A stretch of DNA of 64,000 nucleotides from NCBI GenBank assembly GCA_047495785.1, contig JBLDXI010000042.1:1-64000 (forward strand), written 5' to 3'. This document shows positions 9,979 to 18,800 of this stretch, one piece after another (positions within the stretch are counted from its first letter, which is position 1; each line of letters opens with the position of its first letter). A program made the position numbers and the translations under genes. This DNA comes from Lepidodermella squamata (lineage: Eukaryota; Gastrotricha). The notes beneath the pieces were generated by a model. The model had not been told where the DNA came from. It worked only from the letters and a program-made list of their open reading frames with translations, and did not search any database.

Positions 9979-12900
9979 TTAGGTAGTTAAGGTAGAAGGA
10001 TATATATGTAGCTTTAACGTCGTACGGTAACTGTAGGCGAGAGATAGTATTTTTGAAAGATGGGCAGAGCCGCTGGATTCGCAACGAATTATTGAATTGA
10101 TAATGTCGCGTTTATCGGGTTTTATTTCGGCGTTATTAATATTATATAGCAATGGCAAGTGGTTACATTCTACATATAGGTGTGTTAGCAATTCGACAGA
10201 GTCCGAGAAGCTATTTAGAGATAGGGCGGGATTATTACTATTTTTCAAGCAGAAGATACATCTAAGGCCGAAGTTATTTATGTAGCAAAACGGTTTGTGT
10301 ACGGAATTAGTTCTGATCATCGCTAGAGTTTGAATATTTTTAATTGACCAGAAAGCTTGCCGCGTACTAGAGTATATTAATAGTTTGTCGAATTTCTCTT
10401 CAGAGTAGACAGGATTTTGGTAGAGCGATTTCAGAGAAGAGGCCGTCGAAAATTTATCATTTTCGACCCATTTCTCGTACCATCTCTCAAGCAGGGCTAG
10501 GCCCTCAAATTTAGATGTAGCGTTAAAAATTTCTTTTCCGCCTAATTTTTCAACATCTTCTGGTAAATTTTTGAAGATGTGTTTATATAGATTTTTGTTA
10601 GAATCAATTATTTCGAAAGCAGTCTTCAGCAGGATATGGTTGTCCTCGAATTTTAGTTTAAGAAAGTGACGAATAGCTGTTTTAGTGAGGATCAGGCTTG
10701 GAGGATCTAGATAGAATTCTCGTTTCACGAGCTCGTCCCTCGCCGCAGCGGGTATTCGGCAGAGCTGTTTTACGAAATGAGTATTGAAAGGAAAAATTTT
10801 GCCCTTTTTTGATTGACCCCAAAATCCTCCAGCATAGGAATAGTTGCTAACCAGATATGAATTATAGAGAAGATGAAACGTTTTGGGTGGTAAATATGTG
10901 GTGAACCGATCGATCATGTTGGGTATAAAAGCGGCAATTCTTTTCGCATTCGCATTGACAACCTCCACCATTTTATCAAAGTTCAAATTATTAGTAAAAT
11001 AAACTCCTAGATATTTAAAATCTTTAACTCTTTCGAGTTGTTCGCCGTTTAGATAAAATTTTAATTGATTATTTTCAACAAATTTTTTTTCGAAAATCAA
11101 GATTTTTGTTTTATCGACGTTAATTATTAATGAGTTTTCTTCAGCATAAGCTACTAGCTCGTCCAGGAGGCTCTGCAGCTGCTCGGGGCTTTCTGCCAGT
11201 AGGACCAAGTCATCGGCGTATAGGATTGCCAGGACTACATATTCGCCGAAGGTCAAGCCAGGAAAAACTTTCATTAGGTAAGGTATAAGATCGTTTATAA
11301 AAATCGAAAACAGAAGTGGCGATAATGGGTCACCCTGTCGGACTCCCACGTTTGACTTTATTGGCTTATCGAATAGGATAGTCGATTTCATTCTAAGCAG
11401 CAACGTGTTGTCGGCGTACATGTTCCTAATCACCTCAATGAAGGACGAAGGCAGTCCTATTTTTCTGAGCTTCTTCATCAAGAGAGCACGGCTAATTTTG
11501 TCGAACGCATTTGAAAAATCTACGAAGGCAGTGTATACTTTCTTTTTCCTAGTGAGGTAAAAAGCCACTATGGCGTAGAATAGAGTACACGCATCTACTG
11601 TGCCTATTTTTGGCGTGAATCCGAACTGTTCGGGTCGCAATATATTTTTAGCCGTGCACCATTCTCGCAAGCGTTTCTCTAGGATACTTGAAAATATTTT
11701 GGCAAATACGGACAGAAGTGAGATAGGTCTATAATTTTTAGGATCTAGTCGGCTGTTTTTCTTATAAATGGGGATCAGCAATGCTTTGCGCCAGCATTCT
11801 GGGTATTCTCCCGTTTCCAGGATCTTAGTATATAAAACTGCTAGGAAGGGATATAGTCCTCGCTTACAGCCGTCTAATTTCAGACATTCGTAGTCAATCT
11901 GGTCTATACCCGCACTAGAACTGGATTTAGCTTTGGCTACAATTAATTCAATTTCTACTACTGATACTGGTTTTACGAGAGCTAGGTCATGTGGGTCGTT
12001 CGTTGCCCGTGCCGCAGCTGTTGGAGACGTAGGGCTAGCCGGCCCCGTTGTTGAGGCTGTGAAAAGCTGACTGAAAAAGCTAATTATTTCGCTGGCATCA
12101 GGCATCTCGATGTTGGTTTCAATGCTCTTCAGGCGATTTAGTTCTTTTGCTAGTTTGAAAAAATCGGCCGGGTGTGTCTCAATTAATTCGGCAAATTCTA
12201 CGGCCTCCGCTTGCAGTCTACCTTCATGCTGTTCTTTTTTCGAGCGGAGTAACTGTCTATATTCTACTTCGTGTCTGTCCATATCAGCTTTGTATAGCGG
12301 ATTTGAAGGATGTCTAAGAGCTAATTTCCTGGATTTTCTAATTAATTCGCGTTTGGTTTGACATTCGTCGTCGAAAAATGATAAATGCTCAGAGATTGCT
12401 TGCTTCTGTTTTTTAACGTACAGGGCCCTATTGCCGGTTCGATACAATTTCAAGATAAGTGAATTCAGATTATCGTTCTGCTCACGCTCATCGACCTCAA
12501 ATCTCTCCCATAGTGATGCGAAATAGCACTTATTGACTCGAAAGTTAATCTGATTATTCGGAATATTGTTATCATCGTCATCATTCGCGAAATTTAGCCC
12601 TGCGTTCACTGTAAGGCAGATTGCATAGTGATCAGAGATCCCCTCACTTGTAATTACTTCGAAGTCATGAATTTTATCGCTCAGGGTCTCCGATGCCAGG
12701 GCGTAGTCAACTACGGTGAAGGCCTGTTTATGATTTTCTCCCAATTTCTTATGTGTAAATTCACCGAGTTCGTCCGACGTTGTCGTGCCGTTGACAATAT
12801 AGAGGCCCATTTCATCTAGTTTTTCGAAGAAATATTTACGATTAGAGGCACTTGATTTCGATAATTCCATATCTCTCGATTTTCTCGGCGGAATTTGGTT

Positions 12901-13647
12901 AACAAAAATGTCTGAATTTCGATCTAGAGGATCAAAAGATTTGTTGATATTACCGGTTCTTATATTCAAATCACCCATGATAATGATTTCAATTTTTTTG
13001 GGGTTGGCGAGGTTTTCAATGCGAACTTGTGATTGAATTTCGGCAATTTTATTCGTTGCATCCGCCCATAATTTTTTAAAACGGCCTTGACCAGGTTTTG
13101 GTTTATTGTTTTTTGTTTTTGAGGTGGAATGCGATTTTCGAGGTTCTTTTCCGATTTTCTCAGATTTTTCAGGTAGTATGTAGCAGAAAGCAATTATTAA
13201 AATAGAGTCAATTAATTCGAATTTGAGGACAACCATATAACTCGATTTGAAGAGCAAAGTTAAAAATGATTTCAGCGAATTGTTGATATATACAATTATT
13301 CCCCCAGAGAGATTTCTTCCTCTGGACGCGGCAAGCTTTTTTGCGGGCGAATGAATCACAAAGAAGTCATTTCTCAGTAACGGCGGGATCATATTGGCGT
13401 CGTGCCAAGTTTCTAAGAGTGCCACAATTAAATAATTTTTGAGAAGGTATATAATATTAGGATACGACTCGGGTCTGAATTTAAAAATATTCCAGGCGAT
13501 TAGAGTGATTAATTTGAACGAGATTTCAACATTGGTGAGAGAATCACATAAATCAGATGCATTTAAGTTCTTACTTTGCGCCTTGTTGACAGCGCTTGTC
13601 TCAACAGTTCGTGGCCGGCTTTGTGCGGCTAGTGCTCGGACTGACGG
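9979..13647 (-). CDS. LINE ORF2: endonuclease and reverse transcriptase
   Basis: The open frame on the minus strand runs from just after a stop at 13648-13650 down to 9979, about 1220 codons. The N-terminal part is an APE-type endonuclease: AWNIFKFRPESYPNIIYLL, ALLETWHD, IIIMGDLNIRTG and ISDHYAICL. The reverse transcriptase follows with FVDFSNAFDKI (motif A), GVRQGDPLSPLLFSIFIND (motif B) and ILYADDLVLLA (motif C). The C-terminus has a cysteine-histidine cluster (CIFC ... HLYVEC). No stop or frameshift is visible, so this copy could be recent. There is no ATG before the endonuclease core. The first possible ATG is inside DANMIPPLL, after the expected start of the fold. That suggests translation by frameshifting or reinitiation from ORF1. 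Confidence 0.92.
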   Translation of the reverse strand, partial: PSVRALAAQSRPRTVETSAVNKAQSKNLNASDLCDSLTNVEISFKLITLIAWNIFKFRPESYPNIIYLLKNYLIVALLETWHDANMIPPLLRNDFFVIHSPAKKLAASRGRNLSGGIIVYINNSLKSFLTLLFKSSYMVVLKFELIDSILIIAFCYILPEKSEKIGKEPRKSHSTSKTKNNKPKPGQGRFKKLWADATNKIAEIQSQVRIENLANPKKIEIIIMGDLNIRTGNINKSFDPLDRNSDIFVNQIPPRKSRDMELSKSSASNRKYFFEKLDEMGLYIVNGTTTSDELGEFTHKKLGENHKQAFTVVDYALASETLSDKIHDFEVITSEGISDHYAICLTVNAGLNFANDDDDNNIPNNQINFRVNKCYFASLWERFEVDEREQNDNLNSLILKLYRTGNRALYVKKQKQAISEHLSFFDDECQTKRELIRKSRKLALRHPSNPLYKADMDRHEVEYRQLLRSKKEQHEGRLQAEAVEFAELIETHPADFFKLAKELNRLKSIETNIEMPDASEIISFFSQLFTASTTGPASPTSPTAAARATNDPHDLALVKPVSVVEIELIVAKAKSSSSAGIDQIDYECLKLDGCKRGLYPFLAVLYTKILETGEYPECWRKALLIPIYKKNSRLDPKNYRPISLLSVFAKIFSSILEKRLREWCTAKNILRPEQFGFTPKIGTVDACTLFYAIVAFYLTRKKKVYTAFVDFSNAFDKISRALLMKKLRKIGLPSSFIEVIRNMYADNTLLLRMKSTILFDKPIKSNVGVRQGDPLSPLLFSIFINDLIPYLMKVFPGLTFGEYVVLAILYADDLVLLAESPEQLQSLLDELVAYAEENSLIINVDKTKILIFEKKFVENNQLKFYLNGEQLERVKDFKYLGVYFTNNLNFDKMVEVVNANAKRIAAFIPNMIDRFTTYLPPKTFHLLYNSYLVSNYSYAGGFWGQSKKGKIFPFNTHFVKQLCRIPAAARDELVKREFYLDPPSLILTKTAIRHFLKLKFEDNHILLKTAFEIIDSNKNLYKHIFKNLPEDVEKLGGKEIFNATSKFEGLALLERWYEKWVENDKFSTASSLKSLYQNPVYSEEKFDKLLIYSSTRQAFWSIKNIQTLAMIRTNSVHKPFCYINNFGLRCIFCLKNSNNPALSLNSFSDSVELLTHLYVECNHLPLLYNINNAEIKPDKRDIINSIIRCESSGSAHLSKILSLAYSYRTTLKLHIYPSTLTT

Positions 13648-14423
13648 TTACGGTTTCGCGTGTTGACGAACGAGGGTCGCTGCTGGTTGTAGTAGCCGGG
13701 GTTGCCGTAGCCATCGTTGTCTCGGTTGTCGAAGTAGTCACCACCGTCGTCGCTAAAGTCGTTGTTGGGGTTGTTACCCCACCCAGGGCCCCCGAAGGCC
13801 CCGTTGGGTGGCGGTGGATTCTGGTTGTGGTTCACTTGCGGCTGTGGCGCAACGCTGTGGTCGCGTCCCCGAGCAGCAGCTTGGTTGTAGCCGCCGCCGC
13901 CGCCGTTGGGTTGACGGCCGCCGAGTTGTTGCTGTTGATTCGGTTGTCGCGGTTGTCGTTGCTGCTGTTGGCGCGGTTGTTGCCGCCTGTTGGCCGCGGC
14001 CTGTCGAGCCTCGTTGGCCTTGGCCCGGTTTGCCCAGCGGTCGCGTTGCGGCTGTTGCGGTTGTTGAGCGTTGTTGACTGGCGCCGGCTCGACTTTACCG
14101 CTCGCGGACTTGAAGACGTAGGATCCGTGCTGTTGGGTGACCAGCTTGTTGCCGTTGATTTGATAATTTAAATCCGGAGAGTTGTTGTTATTTTCCGCGA
14201 TGATTTTGTTTAATTGTTCGTGCAGAGCTTTGCGGATTACTTGCTTGTGTGGCGGTAGATACCGCGAAACCCATATTCCTGGAGCAAGGAATTTCCGGTT
14301 TTCAAATCTCAACGCTTCATAAATCAGCCCGATCGCATCAGGTGCCAGGGTGACGTGGATCTGCCGGGTGATCACTTGTCCAGCTGCGTTTCTTCGAGGT
14401 GGCCCGAATCGCTGGCACGACAT
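13629..14423 (-). CDS. LINE ORF1: nucleic-acid-binding-like protein
   Basis: ATG at 14423 opens a 264-residue frame ending in TAG at 13629-13631. The first 110 residues look like a folded domain (LAPDAIGLIYEALRF, WVSRYLPPHKQVIRKAL, HGSYVFKSASG), similar in style to the RRM-adjacent end of LINE ORF1 proteins. The rest is Q/N/R/G-rich low complexity, consistent with RNA binding. It lies immediately upstream of ORF2 on the same strand and overlaps it by 19 bases in the -1 frame. GC content is visibly higher than in neighbouring genes because of the Q/G/R codons. Assignment as ORF1 rests mainly on position. Confidence 0.75.
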   Translation of the reverse strand: MSCQRFGPPRRNAAGQVITRQIHVTLAPDAIGLIYEALRFENRKFLAPGIWVSRYLPPHKQVIRKALHEQLNKIIAENNNNSPDLNYQINGNKLVTQQHGSYVFKSASGKVEPAPVNNAQQPQQPQRDRWANRAKANEARQAAANRRQQPRQQQQRQPRQPNQQQQLGGRQPNGGGGGYNQAAARGRDHSVAPQPQVNHNQNPPPPNGAFGGPGWGNNPNNDFSDDGGDYFDNRDNDGYGNPGYYNQQRPSFVNTRNRNRQSEH

Positions 14424-14870
14424 CGGTAATATAAATATAAATTTTGCTGATTAAACTCGTAAAAAAAAACGTAAACTGGCTCGTGCCAAGAAGTCGCGTG
14501 TGAAATTATTTTGTAAGGCGAATTGTAAACAGCTCAACTGGCTCGAACTGAATGGTTCAAATTTCACATAATATCGCTGTGAATGAATAAATGACGTATC
14601 CGCTCATGATAAATTTGCCTGGCAAAGTTTCTCAGGAACATAGCCATACTATTTTGGAATTCTGATAATCTGCGGTAAGGGGCATAAATATTGAGCGGAA
14701 TTCATTTCTTCTCAGCGCTATCATTTCGGCTGGCTCTGAATCTCACATATCTCAGACCGCTGGAAAGCCCATGAAACATAGTTTATTCCCCATAAACATA
14801 GTTTCGCTCAAGGGAACTTTGTTGATTCCAAGCTCTGGTAAAATTAAGCAGTTTAGTTTTACTTGTTCCA
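14424..14870. other. Probable LINE 5' region and flank
   Basis: No ORF is seen in this stretch, which lies upstream of ORF1 on the minus strand. It is likely LINE 5' UTR grading into host sequence before the fucosyltransferase-like relic at about 14878. The exact boundary is not visible. Confidence 0.4.
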
Positions 14871-14877
14871 AGTTTAC

Positions 14878-15190
14878 ATTCATTAATTATAGACTTCAAG
14901 AGCGAACGCCGTGCCTATGCGGTTAAAATGCTGAAAAGGACACCCTGTTCAACATTCTCAAACCGAATATCCTTGCTGTGGCCATGCTCAAGTGGCACGA
15001 TTTCCCCCAAACCAAACTCGCCAAATGTACTCAGTTTTCACAAATGTGTTGACACAGTAGGCCGCAAGCTGTAATTGCGTCATTTCACTGTAACCACTGC
15101 GCGAAATCACGCAAAATTTGCCACAAGAGTAGCCGGGCAATTCCACGCTCCAGTCATCTTATTGAATGACCCTCCGTTAAGACACGGTTT
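14878..15190 (-). pseudogene. Fused relic: fucosyltransferase-like tail plus EGF exon piece
   Basis: The segment 14878-15110 matches the last part of the fucosyltransferase-like genes, including the LEHGYG and FNRIGT regions, but with several small deletions that break the frame. It then runs directly into 15113-15190, which matches an EGF-encoding exon of the 5445-9620 lectin gene (exon 7756-7849). Neither half is functional. The junction records a past deletion or recombination between a lectin gene and its neighbouring glycosyltransferase copy. Confidence 0.65.
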
Positions 15191-15207
15191 CTAAGAATAG
15201 CAAAAAC

Positions 15208-15364
15208 CAGAGCGCGAAGTACGGGGGAAGGAATGAGGGGTATCGTACCCCCCATTTCACAAGGCCAAAGAGGAAAATCCCTAAAAAACCACAGGGGGAC
15301 CCTTTGGTCGTAGAATTTGGGCCCGAAAATACCCCCTAGCTAGAGGATCCTACTTCACGCACTG
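15208..15364. mobile_element. hAT-like MITE copy 1
   Basis: The 157-base element begins CAGAGCGCGAAGTACGG and ends CCTACTTCACGCACTG, so it has terminal inverted repeats of about 14-16 bases. Identical 8-base flanks GCAAAAAC (15200-15207 and 15365-15372) are a target-site duplication. An 8-base duplication and CAG-type ends are characteristic of hAT transposons. There is no coding capacity. Confidence 0.85.
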
Positions 15365-15849
15365 GCAAAAACTTCGGAATTGTCCCGAGAAGACACCAAT
15401 TTCATCAACTGAATTAGATAGCTCGCTGATACCTTCGCTCTAGAGAATCTTTATAGATCGAAAAAATTCAGGTCCAAAGCCAGCGAAATGTTTGTGTGGC
15501 GAATGATCTTGAACGGGTTGACTGGGCCTGTTTCAGATTTGAAAGCTGGAAAATGGGAATTCGAGGTCAGAAATATCACATGAAATCAAACTGAACTTGA
15601 TCACGTTTTATTTAATCATGCTGAAGGCTGGAGATACCCATCGAATGTCATGGTAAGCATATAAGTTAGATGCGAAGCGACGATGTTCCAAAATGGTTGA
15701 ATAGCAAAGCGAAAATAAGTTGCTTGCTTGACATTTTTGGAACGAAAATCATATTATCATTTCATGAAGTCATTGAGATGTGCTGAAAATGAGGTGTGTG
15801 CAGAATCAATATAAACTGTTTGGCATTGTGAATCACTAACATGTGAGGA

Positions 15850-18800
15850 CTAGTAATAAGTCTCACACAGGATATGGTTAGCATAAACTTGGCACGCAGA
15901 CGTGGCGTAGTGGCGACCTTCGAGATTGCCAACTGCTTTGATAACAACACAGTCATCAACATCGAATGTGTAAAGCCAATCTGGCTCATTGTAAGTGTAA
16001 ATTGTTCCGTCATACCACGTGAAAGTCTTGTTCCAATAATGAGACATGCCCACCCAAGTCGCACTGAAGTCACCCGGGATAATCTGTGCAGCTTGCGCAA
16101 ATTCAGCAGCTGTCTTCGTCATGGCTATCCTGCTATTTGCGTTGCTGCATTGCGCGGCAGCTTCTAGTCCTAGAAAGCCGTCGCCAGACCCCGTTAGAAG
16201 GAAAAACTTCTTGGTAGCGCTTTGGCAGCTTTGTAGGCTTGTGTACACGGAAGGCGGAAAGCGAGTTTCGCTTCCCAGGCAGTTACCGCTACTTGGGCGG
16301 CAGTTGAAAGATCCATCAAGTACTGCGCATCGGCTGTAACTGCAACATTCCAGAAAAAAATGAGAGTTAATGCCATATTGTTTTCGAATAACGATTTTTC
16401 ACAACCCAGAACTTGGAGTTCGATTGAAACGATTTACCTCCCCTCAAATCATGACATTTCTCTATGGACATTTCTTAGATTCTGGTACATTTTCGTACAC
16501 ATTTATTTACCCGTTATGAACTTGCGGCTTTTCGTACATATCCTCAACCTCAACCGTAACCCTAACCCTGACCGTAACCCTAACCCTGACCGTAACCCTA
16601 ACCTTACCCCAGCCCTTACCCAAACTCTGAACCTAATAACCCTAACCTTAATCCCAGTCCCGACCATAACCCCAACCCTAAGTTGCAATTAAGTCTAATT
16701 AAGTCAAATTTTCTACAAGAATTATTTCCGAATATGCGAAAATATGTACATAAATATGTACAAACATCTACTTTCCCCTTTTTTAAACCAAGCAGCCAAA
16801 ATGAACCTCCAGCTTTGGAGAGTCGATATCAATCATAGCGAATCTTGGACAAATTACCAGAAAATTCACGTTACTAAATTGTTTCTAGTGCGCGAAGTAC
16901 TGGGCGAGGAGGGGGAGAATGAGGGGTATCGTACCCCCAGTTCACAAAGCTGAAGTGGAAAATCCCCCAAAAAACCACAGGGGGGGGGGGCCCTTTGGTC
17001 CCCAATTTGGGCCCGAAAATACCCCCTAGCTCGAGGATCCTACACCGCGCACTGATTGGTTCCGAAGGCTAAAAAGCTCTTAAATAGAAAGATCCTGAAT
17101 AAAATAATCCAACATCTAAAATCGCTGAATTCAAAGCTTTCCATTAACTTTGGCAATTTTCAATCTAAAAAAATAGACAATCGTGTAAAAATATTACGAT
17201 CTTCGATTAAGCGTAAGGATGACTGCTCGGAATTTAAGCATTCAGAATTCTGAATAGGGTGCCAACTTTCATACATAAATATGTATGACAAAATTAATTT
17301 TCAGTCATATTTTTTCCATTAAATTCAAGCTGAAATTATTAGGGAAATGTCAGATGACTAGTTTTCGGTTTATATAAAAGAAAAACGGGGTTCCGAAAGC
17401 GAAGTCAATTTTTTCCGCATGAAAATAGTTATAGGGGAAGCGCAAGGGCCCAAAAATCGAGCTTCGCAGAAACCCGAAACTCGAACTAACCTAACCCTAA
17501 CCTTAATCCTGAACCCTAACCAAACCCTAAACCTAACCTTAACCCGAACCCGAACCCGAACCCTGGCACCTAACCCCTAACCCCAATTCCTAATCACTGT
17601 TTGGCTAAAAAACAAGATTTTATGTATTTTAGATTTTATGCACTTCGTAAATATTATTTTTGGTTCGAAATGAACTTGAAAACGACTATATTTTAATGTA
17701 CTCACCCTGCCTTGCAAGCGTCGAAATTGTCATATTTAGTTTCGCCATCGCCAAATGCCACCTGCCGTGAATAATAATGCCATAATACTTAAAGATGGCT
17801 GTTTAAAAAGGCCTCATACCGTGTTAGTAGGGCATCGCTCCGATTGCGGGACGCAAACAGCATACAGCTTCGTCGTGCCATCAACGCATTTTATATGCTT
17901 GCCCTGTAAAGGTAGTTGAGTTCAAGGGGATTTACTGTTGGAGCTAAATTCCTCACCTGAATTAAAGATTGGCAATCACTGAGCGATTCTGAAATAGGAG
18001 AGTCAGGGGCTCCAACGCCACGCCCAACCTAAAGACATCAACGTTCAACAATGTACAAGTGTTGACGCCGATATTACTTCATATTTTCCGTTTCCCGTTG
18101 GGCAAGTATCGCGACAGGTCCCGCCGGTTGTCGCATCGTAGCACAGGCGTACATTCTTGAAAGGTTTAATATCATAGAAAAAGCCATCAAACAAATAATG
18201 CACGTTACTCCTTGCTCGCAGCTCTCTTTTGTGAGATACACAGTTGGGCTTAGCGTCTGAAATATGATAGAAAAATTGAACATCTTCATTTTAAATACAA
18301 ACTGCTCACATAAGTGCCATCGCATGTGGCCGGAGCTTTCTTGCAGCCTTTGAAGGACGAAACCGACCAGTCGAAGCAGCGGCGATGCGGGTACATCTCA
18401 GGCGGAGCTGAATTACGAGCGAAATATATAGCAAAAACCATTTTTCAATAATTGGAACTTGGAACTGACCAGAAGTGCACTCGTAAAGGGTGTTGAACGT
18501 AGCTCCTGTGATAGTCCCATTAGGACACGCGACGTTGTTTAGAATTGATAAACATGTCACGAGAGCGAATGAGGCCTGATCCACGCAGAGCTTGTGGGGT
18601 TTCTGATGGGATTCAAAAAATTGGAGGAAGAATGAAGTATTTTGACTTGGGACCCACCAGTGTTAGAAGGCAATCAGCGTAGTTGCCTGCAAAGTCGGTT
18701 TTCGAATTGAAAGTGGAAATCTGGAGAAGATATATCCAAAACGCTCAAGTTCGGTTCATAGTTCTAAATTCTCACCAGTGCCATTGGAGACGGGCAGTTA

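Noticed and set aside
13423-13425. GTG at 13425 as the start of LINE ORF2
   Set aside because: The frame stays open upstream into the conserved endonuclease start (AWNIFKF), and eukaryotic translation rarely starts at GTG.
13596-14171. Valine-rich plus-strand ORF of 191 codons
   Set aside because: Shadow of the Q/N/R-rich LINE ORF1 on the opposite strand.
16545-16690. True telomere or chromosome end
   Set aside because: The repeats are degenerate, short, and inside an intron with coding exons on both sides.
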